Part shown: piece by piece, positions 15,421-20,371 of the stretch
Numbering within the stretch: the stretch's first letter is position 1
Layout of the letters: each line of letters opens with the position of its first letter
Source of the DNA: a virus
Length of the DNA stretch: 28,611 nucleotides
Reading direction: 5' to 3' (one strand)
IMG/VR virus record: IMGVR_UViG_3300047409_000087
Location: 1 to 28,611 of that record
Notes under the pieces: generated by a model
Seen by the model: the letters and a program-made list of their open reading frames with translations, nothing else
The model's database searches: none
What the model was told of the DNA's origin: nothing
Translations under genes and position numbers: made by a program

Positions 15421-15470
15421 ACGTGCAGGGGTGTGCAGGGGTGTGAATGCAATTGTGTGCAATTATGTGC
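15421..15470. repeat. Helically phased GTGTGCA repeats
   Basis: Five consecutive 10-bp blocks: ACGTGCAGGG, GTGTGCAGGG, GTGTGAATGC, AATTGTGTGC, AATTATGTGC. The shared core GTG(T)GCA recurs every 10 bp. The reverse core TGCACAT(AG) appears further on at 15507-15515 and 15578-15586. Ten-bp phasing puts the sites on one face of the helix, as for cooperative binding of a regulator or initiator. Confidence 0.6.
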
Positions 15471-15522
15471 ATATCATCGGCATATTTCGTGCCATGTTTA
15501 CATCATTGCACATAGATTCATA

Positions 15523-15559
15523 TGACAACAATTGTTGTCACTTGTGACATATAGTGTCA
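15523..15559. promoter_or_regulatory. Operator-like 18-bp perfect palindrome plus second TGACA inverted repeat
   Basis: TGACAACAATTGTTGTCA at 15523-15540 is a perfect 18-bp palindrome. Five bases later TGACA-N5-TGTCA (15545-15559) repeats the half-site, and TGTCAC-TT-GTGACA links the two. This spacing and symmetry are typical of paired binding sites for a dimeric repressor or activator. They lie about 50 bp upstream of the -35 of the plus-strand promoter at 15607. Confidence 0.6.
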
Positions 15560-15606
15560 GCCGGAGCCGGGCGGAACTGCACATAGTGTTACATGGTTAC
15601 ACGTCG

Positions 15607-15634
15607 TTGCATGTGGCACGGCTGATGCTATATA
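15607..15634 (+). promoter_or_regulatory. Plus-strand promoter with extended -10, upstream of structured RNA
   Basis: TTGCAT (15607-15612), 16-nt spacer, TATATA (15629-15634) preceded by TGC, an extended -10. Predicted start near 15641. TCAGCCG/CGGCTGA (15557-15563 and 15619-15625) form an inverted repeat that ends inside the spacer, so binding or folding here could affect use. The transcript would begin with the hairpin-rich region and reach the small genes at 16075. Confidence 0.5.
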
Positions 15635-15640
15635 TACATG

Positions 15641-15985
15641 CAGAACGTAGGTTGCAAGCGGCGACGGAAAAGCAACAGACGCGAAGGCTAACAGAACTAC
15701 ACTTTCTAGTTGATTCTAGGACTATCTTTTGATAGGATTAGTGTAGCGGCTGAGTCGGGCTGATAAGCACAGCCCATTTAAAAACTTAACATGCTGTCTC
15801 TTCTGTATACTGGATTACCGGCTTAGGCACGGGATTGTATATAGGAAATAATAAGAGTCTAGTTAGTGGCTGAGATAATCCAATCAGCCAATGGACTAGA
15901 AACGCGAACCTAGCTACGGCTAGAATGAGCAAAGTATAGTTGCCGGATTCACGGAATAATCAGCCACTAACTAGACTCTTATTAG
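15641..15985 (+). ncRNA. Candidate ornate structured RNA or long structured leader
   Basis: No convincing gene lies in 15143-16074. This part holds many stems if read on the plus strand: CTACACT 15697-15703 with AGTGTAG 15740-15746 enclosing CTATC-TTTT-GATAG (15722-15735); GGGCTG/CAGCCC at 15757-15775; and a 25-bp perfect inverted repeat, 15849-15873 with 15960-15984, enclosing CTAGC-TACG-GCTAG (15910-15923). GGCTGA at 15868 can pair either with TCAGCC in the far arm or with TCAGCC at 15884-15889, giving two exclusive folds. It follows a promoter and precedes two tiny genes. I cannot match it to a known RNA class. Confidence 0.4.
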
Positions 15986-16074
15986 CAATACAGCATCTTC
16001 TACTGAACATTGAAATAGTAAAACGCGAGAACGCGGTAGATTACTCTACTGCATAACAATTAGGAGATACTACA

Positions 16075-16230
16075 ATGTTAATCGGTCAATACACTCGCGT
16101 AGCGAACATCAAACGTGATGTTAACGTGAGACGCTACAACAGGATTCAATACAATCGAAAGATTGCACTTGCTTGCTTTGCAGCTTTCGTTCACACTCCT
16201 AGACTTGTGAAAAAGGTTTCTCATGTCTGA
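16075..16230 (+). CDS. Small basic protein, 51 residues
   Basis: Frame ATG 16075 to TGA 16230, 51 residues, with TTAGGAGATACTACA directly upstream, one of the best ribosome sites in the window. The protein is basic (VANIKRDVNVRRYNRIQYNR) with a hydrophobic middle KIALACFAAFV and a basic end. It could bind nucleic acid or membrane; no family recognised. It is the first plus-strand gene after the structured region and its end overlaps the next small gene by 8 nt. Confidence 0.6.
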   Translation: MLIGQYTRVANIKRDVNVRRYNRIQYNRKIALACFAAFVHTPRLVKKVSHV

Positions 16231-16360
16231 AAATGAGAGACTTGCGGACCAGATGATTAATGAGATTACAAGGGCTGTCCTTGCATATCTCACTAACTCA
16301 TACACTGCTGAACAATTCTTAAACAGATTGAGAATCATCTTCAAAGCTTCCAATCTGTAA
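16223..16360 (+). CDS. Small helical protein, 45 residues
   Basis: ATG 16223 to TAA 16360, 45 residues, with AAAAAGG about 8 nt upstream, overlapping the previous small gene. The sequence (SENERLADQMINEITRAVLA, then YLTNSYTAEQFLNRLRIIF) is one or two amphipathic helices. Translational coupling with the 51-residue gene is likely. No known family; the length alone does not allow a function. Confidence 0.55.
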   Translation: MSENERLADQMINEITRAVLAYLTNSYTAEQFLNRLRIIFKASNL

Positions 16361-16362
16361 AG

Positions 16363-16428
16363 ATTACTCAGTAAGTCTAGTATCAAGACACGTTCACTCT
16401 GTCGCAATAAGATACTAGCGTGAGTAAT
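16363..16428 (+). other. Long stem-loop between small genes and the strong early promoter
   Basis: ATTACTCA (16363-16370) pairs with TGAGTAAT (16421-16428), CTAGTATC (16377-16384) with GATACTAG (16411-16418), and GACA/TGTC (16387-16390, 16400-16403) sits in the loop. It begins 3 nt after a stop codon. It lacks a T-run, so it is not a classical terminator; it could stabilise the upstream mRNA end or be a small RNA. The rest of 16361-16576 is the next promoter and leader. Confidence 0.5.
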
Positions 16429-16497
16429 ACAGACGTTCTGGACAACCCGTGATACGATTTTTGTCACACGATTGTTTGGTCGTCTGTTCGTTTCTTG

Positions 16498-16526
16498 TTG
16501 ACAACGACGTTCGTTCGTGAGATAAT
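16498..16526 (+). promoter_or_regulatory. Strong early promoter, near-consensus with extended -10
   Basis: TTGACA (16498-16503), exactly 17 nt, then GATAAT (16521-16526) preceded by TGA, an extended -10. Predicted start near 16533, leaving a 44-nt leader with GGAGGATACGACA before ATG 16577. It is the best match to a host sigma70 promoter in the window and should be active immediately after infection. Confidence 0.75.
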
Positions 16527-16576
16527 CGGCGTGTCGGAAAAGGACAATTACGTCCAACTAATCGGAGGATACGACA

Positions 16577-17023
16577 ATGGCAGTAGAAGCACAGACACCG
16601 CGTGAACTGGAAGTGGCACGGAAAGAAGCGGAAGCGGAGATTACCAACAAGGCTCGGACCGGTGTTGGTGTTCGCGTTCGTGTTGGACAGACTCGTGGTA
16701 AGAATCCCTTGGTTATTACTTGGGAAGCTTTCGACGAATCTCAGCCAGCTACGCTTCCTACTTCTATTCAGCAATTCATGGATATCACTGGTGTCAAAGA
16801 CGAGCCTACACTCGTCAGCTATTTGATTACTGGTGCTAACGATGCAGCGTATACTGCTGCTAGTGACCCGCTTGCTGAATACGTTGACCCAACTTGGCCG
16901 CCTGATTCTCAGGTTCAATTCAGGTTGGTTGTTCGGAACTATTCGCGCGGTGCGAATGTCTCATTGGAAGATGCTGTTGCTCTGATTAAGCCCGGTTTTG
17001 TTGCTCAGTTCTCGAAGAAGTAA
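16577..17023 (+). CDS. Probably highly expressed early protein, unknown function
   Basis: 148 residues. ATG has ATCGGAGGATACGACA upstream and the near-consensus promoter just before. Composition differs from neighbours: G+C is clearly higher and arginines use CGT/CGC/CGG rather than AGA, as in highly expressed genes. The N-terminus is a charged helix (TPRELEVARKEAEAEITNKA), then a beta segment GVGVRVRVGQTRG and a helical part with SIQQFMDITGVKDEPTLVSY. It ends VSLEDAVALIKPGFVAQFSK. I do not recognise a family. An abundant early DNA- or host-interacting protein is a reasonable guess; it is flanked on both sides by structured RNA-like sequence. Confidence 0.8.
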   Translation: MAVEAQTPRELEVARKEAEAEITNKARTGVGVRVRVGQTRGKNPLVITWEAFDESQPATLPTSIQQFMDITGVKDEPTLVSYLITGANDAAYTAASDPLAEYVDPTWPPDSQVQFRLVVRNYSRGANVSLEDAVALIKPGFVAQFSKK

Positions 17024-17058
17024 CAAATCCATCTTAGTCTGCTAATGAGTCTAACTCG

Positions 17059-17478
17059 ACTAGGCGAGTATAAATAGAGTTTAAGCCTAGTGCGGCTTCG
17101 CCGATTGTCTGCATATGTCAGTAATCGGTGAAGCATACTCAGCAAAGAGTATGGGCGGTTCTGCAGAGCATGACCCAAAAAATATGCTGACGTTGTGATT
17201 AGGTTTTGTAGTTTAGTAGACCACAACGTAATAACTAAACTAACTACTCGTGCTTAATTGTCAATCTGACGCACGGTAGTTAATAATGATTGACCACTTG
17301 TCGGCCAGTGTTAAAAGACCGACAGCTTTCTCTTAGTAGTTGGATTGGTTGCATAGTAGCTGAAAACTAACCACTTATAGGTTAGCAGCAAAAAGCCTAA
17401 CCATTATAGGACTAGTGATTATAGCCCGCAATAGGGACACTAGTGGGATGATAACTATGCAACCTATCGAACTACTAA
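17059..17478 (+). ncRNA. Candidate large multi-stem RNA (or structured leader) between early genes
   Basis: The 468 nt between genes holds seven stems: 17059-17065/17085-17091 (7 bp), 17095-17106/17123-17134 (12 bp, one G-U), 17134-17140/17147-17153 (7), 17190-17197/17222-17229 (8), 17241-17253/17271-17282 (12, one bulge), 17299-17304/17319-17324 (6), and a 20-bp split stem 17333-17341+17347-17357 with 17454-17464+17470-17478. The last encloses three hairpins (17367-17385, 17396-17410, 17411-17444), a closed multi-branch fold that ends 2 nt before the AGGAG of the next gene. No open frame fits. The class is unknown to me; a riboswitch-like leader is the alternative to a free RNA. Confidence 0.45.
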
Positions 17479-17491
17479 CAAGGAGAAAAGA

Positions 17492-17677
17492 ATGGAAAAG
17501 AGTATCACTCCGAAGTCTGACTATCTCATGCAGGAAGTTCAAAAGACTCTTCTACAATACACTGAGGGTGCAATCACTTCGCCTGAAGGATGCATTCATA
17601 TTCTTGTCATGATTGCTGACTATGAGAAGCAAATCTGTGATGAGAATGACGCAATGAAAAAGCTCTATGGTGAATAA
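17492..17677 (+). CDS. Small protein, 61 residues
   Basis: ATG with AAGGAGAAAAGA upstream, directly behind the structured region. The sequence has a helical pattern (SDYLMQEVQKTLLQYTEG, then CIHILVMIADYEKQICDEND) and no known motif. It begins a short run of tiny genes. If the upstream fold is a leader, this gene is what it would regulate. Confidence 0.65.
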   Translation: MEKSITPKSDYLMQEVQKTLLQYTEGAITSPEGCIHILVMIADYEKQICDENDAMKKLYGE

Positions 17678-17679
17678 TT

Positions 17680-17793
17680 ATGACACTTAAAGAGAGAATG
17701 GAACTTCTACAAAAGGCAATGCTTTTAAAGCGCTTGCTGATTGAATCAGGCGTTAACTCGAATCTTCAAGAACTCTTAACAAAGGTGAAATAG
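17680..17793 (+). CDS. Micro-protein, 37 residues, helical
   Basis: ATG 17680 to TAG 17793, two bases after the previous stop. The peptide (TLKERMELLQKAMLLKRLLI then ESGVNSNLQELLTKVK) is a single amphipathic helix pair. No obvious ribosome site of its own beyond coupling to the previous gene, so confidence is moderate. Function unknown. Confidence 0.4.
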   Translation: MTLKERMELLQKAMLLKRLLIESGVNSNLQELLTKVK

Positions 17794-17795
17794 TA

Positions 17796-17879
17796 ATGAA
17801 ACTAAATGAAACTCTTCCAATCCTCTTAGGTCTTTCAATCATCTATCTTCTCATAATCTATCTTGTAGTGACTATCTGA
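17796..17879 (+). CDS. Micro-protein, 27-residue membrane peptide
   Basis: ATG 17796 to TGA 17879 with AAAGGTG about 9 nt upstream. After a polar KLNET it is one hydrophobic helix, PILLGLSIIYLLIIYLVVTI, long enough to span a membrane. Very short single-span peptides occur among phage early genes and can act on host membrane proteins. The size is near the limit of what can be trusted. Confidence 0.4.
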   Translation: MKLNETLPILLGLSIIYLLIIYLVVTI

Positions 17880-17887
17880 TTTAATAG

Positions 17888-17922
17888 TTAAGTCTATTTG
17901 ATTTACTATCAAGTAGATTTAA
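17888..17922 (+). terminator. Long AT-rich stem-loop after the micro-genes
   Basis: A 15-bp stem with two G-U pairs and a 5-nt loop: TTAAGTCTA-T-TTGAT (17888-17902), loop TTACT, ATCAA-G-TAGATTTAA (17908-17922). It lies 8 nt after a stop codon. The downstream TTATT is only a weak U-tract, so it may be a leaky terminator or an mRNA-protecting structure. Confidence 0.4.
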
Positions 17923-17950
17923 TTATTGGCTCAATTTCGCCTAACTTCGT

Positions 17951-18008
17951 CGGTGCGTCTCGGAGCGTTTCGGAGAGTCTCGTATCGTTTCGGAACGCAT
18001 CGCTGGAG
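17951..18008. repeat. Iteron-like 10-bp tandem repeats (left array)
   Basis: Consecutive 10-bp blocks: CGGTGCGTCT, CGGAGCGTTT, CGGAGAGTCT, CGTATCGTTT, CGGAACGCAT, then CGCTGGAG. The shared form is CGGAGCGTYT. The block is far more G+C-rich than its surroundings, and 10-bp spacing keeps all copies on one helix face. Together with the inverted array at 18278-18350 and the AT-rich tract between them it resembles an iteron-type replication origin. Confidence 0.55.
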
Positions 18009-18098
18009 TTTTCAACCCCTCCAACGAGCGTTAAACCCCTGATTCTACAGGCGTTTACTGGCTTTCCCGCGATTTTCAGACCCCTCAGGGGGGTTAGT

Positions 18099-18117
18099 GG
18101 GGGGTATCTTTTCCCCC
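18099..18117 (+). terminator. GGGGG/CCCCC stem-loop with downstream pyrimidine tract
   Basis: A G-run (18099-18104) and a C-run (18113-18117) are separated by TATCTTTT and followed by TTTCTATGTC and a long T-rich tract. A second CCCC-TCA-GGGG element lies just before it (from 18081). The arrangement fits a rho-independent terminator on the plus strand closing the small-gene transcript, although it also lies inside the origin-like block. Confidence 0.45.
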
Positions 18118-18180
18118 TTTCTATGTCTTATCTATCTTATTCTTTTTTATATATTTTTTTATTATATATATTAGAATAAG
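18118..18180. other. AT-rich tract with inverted repeat, candidate DNA-unwinding element
   Basis: About 62 bp of mostly T, with A/T runs and few C or G. Arms CTTATTCT (18136-18143) and AGAATAAG (18173-18180) are a perfect 8-bp inverted repeat enclosing two TATATA stretches. It lies between the two oppositely oriented GC-rich repeat arrays, which is where an unwinding element of an origin would be expected. Confidence 0.45.
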
Positions 18181-18212
18181 AAGTGTCACCAGAAAAGGAC
18201 AAAACCTCCCTC

Positions 18213-18241
18213 TTGACTTTTGGAGAGAGGTATGATACAAT
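18213..18241 (+). promoter_or_regulatory. Early promoter, near-consensus with extended -10
   Basis: TTGACT (18213-18218), 17 nt, TACAAT (18236-18241) preceded by TGA, an extended -10. Predicted start near 18248. It would drive the gene at 18370 and the long early operon that follows. Because it covers the ATG at 18232, that codon cannot be the start for this transcript. The repeats at 18278-18350 lie in its leader. Confidence 0.7.
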
Positions 18242-18277
18242 CGGCCAGTGGACAACTCCAACATTTTCAACAACTTA

Positions 18278-18350
18278 CAGGCATGGACCGTCCACGAGAC
18301 CGACCGCGATGCACCGAAGTTCTCCGAGACCGTCCGAGACCGTCCGACAG
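18278..18350. repeat. Iteron-like repeats, right array (inverted relative to the left)
   Basis: CCGAGACCGT is repeated in tandem at 18324-18343 (CCGAGACCGTCCGAGACCGT), with related CGAGACCGACCG and GGACCGTCC upstream. On the other strand this reads GGTCTCGGAC, sharing the TCTCGGA core of the left array at 17951-18008. The array lies between a promoter and the first codon of the next gene, so it could act both as operator and as half of an origin. Confidence 0.5.
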
Positions 18351-18369
18351 TAGAATCAATACTGAGGTA

Positions 18370-18690
18370 ATGATTAAAATGAAACGTAAGTTTTTTAACT
18401 CAGTAGAGAATCAACCTATTCAACGTGAGAGAAATAGGATTAGAGAGAAGGCTAAACGCAAAGCCGCTCGTAGGATTCTTGAAAGAGAATTGCATAAATT
18501 CTTAGATTCTGAAAAAGAGAACAGAACTAAGATAATTGAGAAGTCTATGCAAGCGAATGGTAATCCTAAGAATTACACAACGGAAGAAAGAGAACAGAAA
18601 GATTTAATACTTGAGGATGCAATTAAAGACTTAGAAGCAAGACAAAGAATATCTACTAAATTGATGCTCGATTTAATGTTAAAGGAGTAA
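18370..18690 (+). CDS. Basic coiled-coil early protein
   Basis: 106 residues from ATG 18370, which follows TGAGGTA; ATG 18379 is an alternative. An open frame extends further upstream to 18220, but that part is simply the translated repeat array and promoter. The protein is very rich in Lys, Arg and Glu: QRERNRIREKAKRKAARRIL, then ERELHKFLDSEKENRTK, ending with an acidic helix EDAIKDLEARQRI. A basic helix followed by a coiled coil suits a nucleic-acid-binding dimer. As the first gene beside an iteron-like array it is worth considering as an initiator or regulator, without direct proof. Confidence 0.65.
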   Translation: MIKMKRKFFNSVENQPIQRERNRIREKAKRKAARRILERELHKFLDSEKENRTKIIEKSMQANGNPKNYTTEEREQKDLILEDAIKDLEARQRISTKLMLDLMLKE

Positions 18691-18691
18691 T

Positions 18692-18931
18692 ATGAAATAC
18701 AGCAAGGTTCTCTCTCAATACTACGAAAAGTGGCTAAGAGATGCATATGATTCAGTAGATTACTGTAAGAGTAATAATAATCATGCATTAGCCGCTGAGT
18801 ATCAACAGAGTGCTAAGAAGATATTCGATGTTATCAATGAGAATTGGGATGCTATTCAGTTCTTCTCAGTGGGAGATAGAGCATTCTTATATGATGAGGT
18901 GATTCCAGCCGAATTCAGAGGATATGAATGA
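18692..18931 (+). CDS. Small early protein, 79 residues
   Basis: ATG with TTAAAGGAGTAAT upstream, one base after the previous stop. Helical, with YSKVLSQYYEKWLRDAYDSV and a second helix AAEYQQSAKKIFDVINEN followed by an acidic, aromatic end. No Cys motif or membrane span. Function unknown; it shares a transcript with the coiled-coil protein before it. Confidence 0.7.
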   Translation: MKYSKVLSQYYEKWLRDAYDSVDYCKSNNNHALAAEYQQSAKKIFDVINENWDAIQFFSVGDRAFLYDEVIPAEFRGYE

Positions 18932-19095
18932 CTCTAGAGACTAACAGTCACAATGACAAATGTGATTTGTGTGATAATCATTGGAGTGCTATTAGTAATA
19001 TTGAAGAATTGTATGGTAAGTTTAAGACAATCTATCTGTGCAGCAGTCACTGGATTAAGCATTATGAGGCTTTGGTTAAACTTAGAAGGAGTTAG
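18928..19095 (+). CDS. Small zinc-binding protein, 55 residues
   Basis: ATG 18928 overlaps the previous TGA (ATGA). Residues 12-15 read CDLC and residues 38-41 CSSH, a CxxC...CxxH set that should bind one zinc ion. The rest is helical. Similar tiny zinc proteins occur at least six more times in this early region. No function recognised. Confidence 0.6.
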   Translation: MTLETNSHNDKCDLCDNHWSAISNIEELYGKFKTIYLCSSHWIKHYEALVKLRRS

Positions 19096-19159
19096 TCCTT
19101 GCACCAGACTATAGGATTGACATACAAATTGACAAATGCTGATGATTTGACTATTTAAT

Positions 19160-19801
19160 ATGTCTTGGATTTGTTCATGCGGCACAGTTAATTCCGGTAT
19201 TCAGATTAATTGTGCCGCATTAAGAGCTTCAAGATTTGGTGAAGTTCATAATCAGATTAGTGCTAATAAGCCAGATTATTTAATGGCAGTAATGGCAGCA
19301 AAGGAAATTATGACACCACAAGAAGAGTTATTTGCTAAGTTCTACAATCATGAGAAAATTCTTGTCAAGGACATGAATGATTCTCAACTAAGAGAACATC
19401 GTGAAGAGCTATCAAGGATTGCATTCGAAGCGAAGGCTAGACTTGTAGCCGCTGACGATGAAACACGAGAAAGAAAAGCTAAGAACGGCAATAAGGAATG
19501 GACAGTAACACCGACAGAGAGCGACCAGACTACTACGGATGCTATCAATGCTGTCAAGACTCGTAAAGAGAGAATGACGAAGCTTGACAAGCAACGTGAG
19601 TATTTGGAGAAGGCTGGATTAGATGAGAACATCATCAATGAGATGATGAAGAACATGGAACGAAGAGCTACGGAAAAGAGTCTCAAGACTGTTACATTCA
19701 CTAAGAAGAGTGAAGAGACTAGTGCTATTCAGGTTAAGATTGAAAAGCCTGATGAACCGAAAGAGCCGTTCGATGCTAGTAAGCTTAAGTTTGGTAGCTA
19801 A
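19160..19801 (+). CDS. Early protein with N-terminal RanBP2-like Cys motif
   Basis: 213 residues. The first 20 residues (SWICSCGTVNSGIQINCAAL) follow the 'W.C.CG..N......C..C' pattern of RanBP2-type zinc knuckles, but the last Cys is replaced by Leu, so zinc binding may be lost. Residues 60-180 are charged helices (SQLREHREELSRIAFEAKAR; NEMMKNMERRATEKS), and the end is Lys/Glu/Pro-rich. No ribosome site is visible before the ATG; three TTGACA/T-like hexamers (19117, 19129, 19147) crowd the 60 nt upstream, but none has a good -10. Function unknown. Confidence 0.7.
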   Translation: MSWICSCGTVNSGIQINCAALRASRFGEVHNQISANKPDYLMAVMAAKEIMTPQEELFAKFYNHEKILVKDMNDSQLREHREELSRIAFEAKARLVAADDETRERKAKNGNKEWTVTPTESDQTTTDAINAVKTRKERMTKLDKQREYLEKAGLDENIINEMMKNMERRATEKSLKTVTFTKKSEETSAIQVKIEKPDEPKEPFDASKLKFGS

Positions 19802-19873
19802 CCCGTAACCAATACCATGAACTGAAGCTGATGATTATTGAACTGACATACAACTAAGTGAGGTAACATACAA

Positions 19874-20203
19874 ATGAGCAGAATTAAAGTAGAACCATTT
19901 CTGATGAAGAAAGGCAATCGCGTAGCTAAAGGTGCGATTGACTTTGAAGACGATGCTTTGTTAAAAGGCTTTCATCTAGTTGGATTCACTATCTGTGATG
20001 ATGCAGAAAAGGGACTGTTCGTCTTGTTTCCGGCTAGCATTATCAAACGTAATGGTGACGATGATAAAGGAGATGGAAAGAACAAGCCATTCTTTTTTCT
20101 TCGTCCTGATAGTGATGATTTGATTGGTAAGTTAGAGGCTGCAATTTTGGATGTTTATGAAAGCATGACTGGTAGTTTTAATCATCCGAAGATTAAGAGT
20201 TAA
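19874..20203 (+). CDS. Early protein, possibly SpoVG-like
   Basis: 109 residues, ATG with GTGAGGTAACATACAA upstream. The middle (GAIDFEDDALLKGFHLVGFT, then GLFVLFPASI) and a C-terminal helix (KLEAAILDVYESM) follow the order of SpoVG: a strand with 'a.i.fdd.f...gi.vv', 'GlFVamPs', then a helix 'i..avl.eY'. SpoVG proteins bind nucleic acid. The match is by eye and partial, with an inserted acidic loop DDDKGDGKNK. It sits two genes before the helicase. Confidence 0.6.
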   Translation: MSRIKVEPFLMKKGNRVAKGAIDFEDDALLKGFHLVGFTICDDAEKGLFVLFPASIIKRNGDDDKGDGKNKPFFFLRPDSDDLIGKLEAAILDVYESMTGSFNHPKIKS

Positions 20204-20216
20204 CAGAGGATAGATT

Positions 20217-20363
20217 ATGCAGAATTCAATCGTAGAAATATCAATTAGACATGACATGGACGATGATGAATATTCAAGATTTCTAATTTTACTACATAAA
20301 TTCATTGTTGAGAATTGTCCAATTACGACTAAGAAAGATGATGTCTTAGTTGTACCAAAGTAG
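20217..20363 (+). CDS. Small protein, 48 residues
   Basis: ATG 20217 to TAG 20363 with AGAGGATAGATT upstream. It has a strand-helix-strand pattern: SIVEISIRHDMDDDEYS, then RFLILLHKFIVEN and DDVLVVPK. It lies 8 nt before the helicase gene. Too short to name. Confidence 0.55.
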   Translation: MQNSIVEISIRHDMDDDEYSRFLILLHKFIVENCPITTKKDDVLVVPK

Positions 20364-20371
20364 GATAACAA

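Noticed and set aside
15757-15775. GGGCTG/CAGCCC hairpin as a terminator
   Set aside because: Neither strand has a T-run after the stem; the A-rich sequence follows on the plus strand only.
16078-16918. Long minus-strand open frames opposite the 16075 and 16577 genes
   Set aside because: They lie wholly antisense to genes with good promoters and ribosome sites, have no sites of their own, and encode Arg/Ser-rich sequences without domains.
15143-17491. tRNA genes in the hairpin-rich regions
   Set aside because: I found no T-arm GTTCRANYC-type motif with a matching acceptor stem on either strand.
18080-18110. G-quadruplex
   Set aside because: Only two long G-runs are present, which is not enough for an intramolecular four-run quadruplex; a terminator-like stem with the C-run is simpler.
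18220-18369. Long N-terminal extension of the 18370 gene from TTG 18220 or ATG 18232
   Set aside because: The ATG lies in the promoter -10 region and the extra residues merely translate the 10-bp repeat array, giving Arg/Pro-rich nonsense (DRPRDRPR). The ATG at 18370 follows GAGG.
19117-19159. Promoter in front of the 19160 gene
   Set aside because: TTGACA occurs at 19117 and 19129 but no acceptable -10 lies 16-18 nt downstream.
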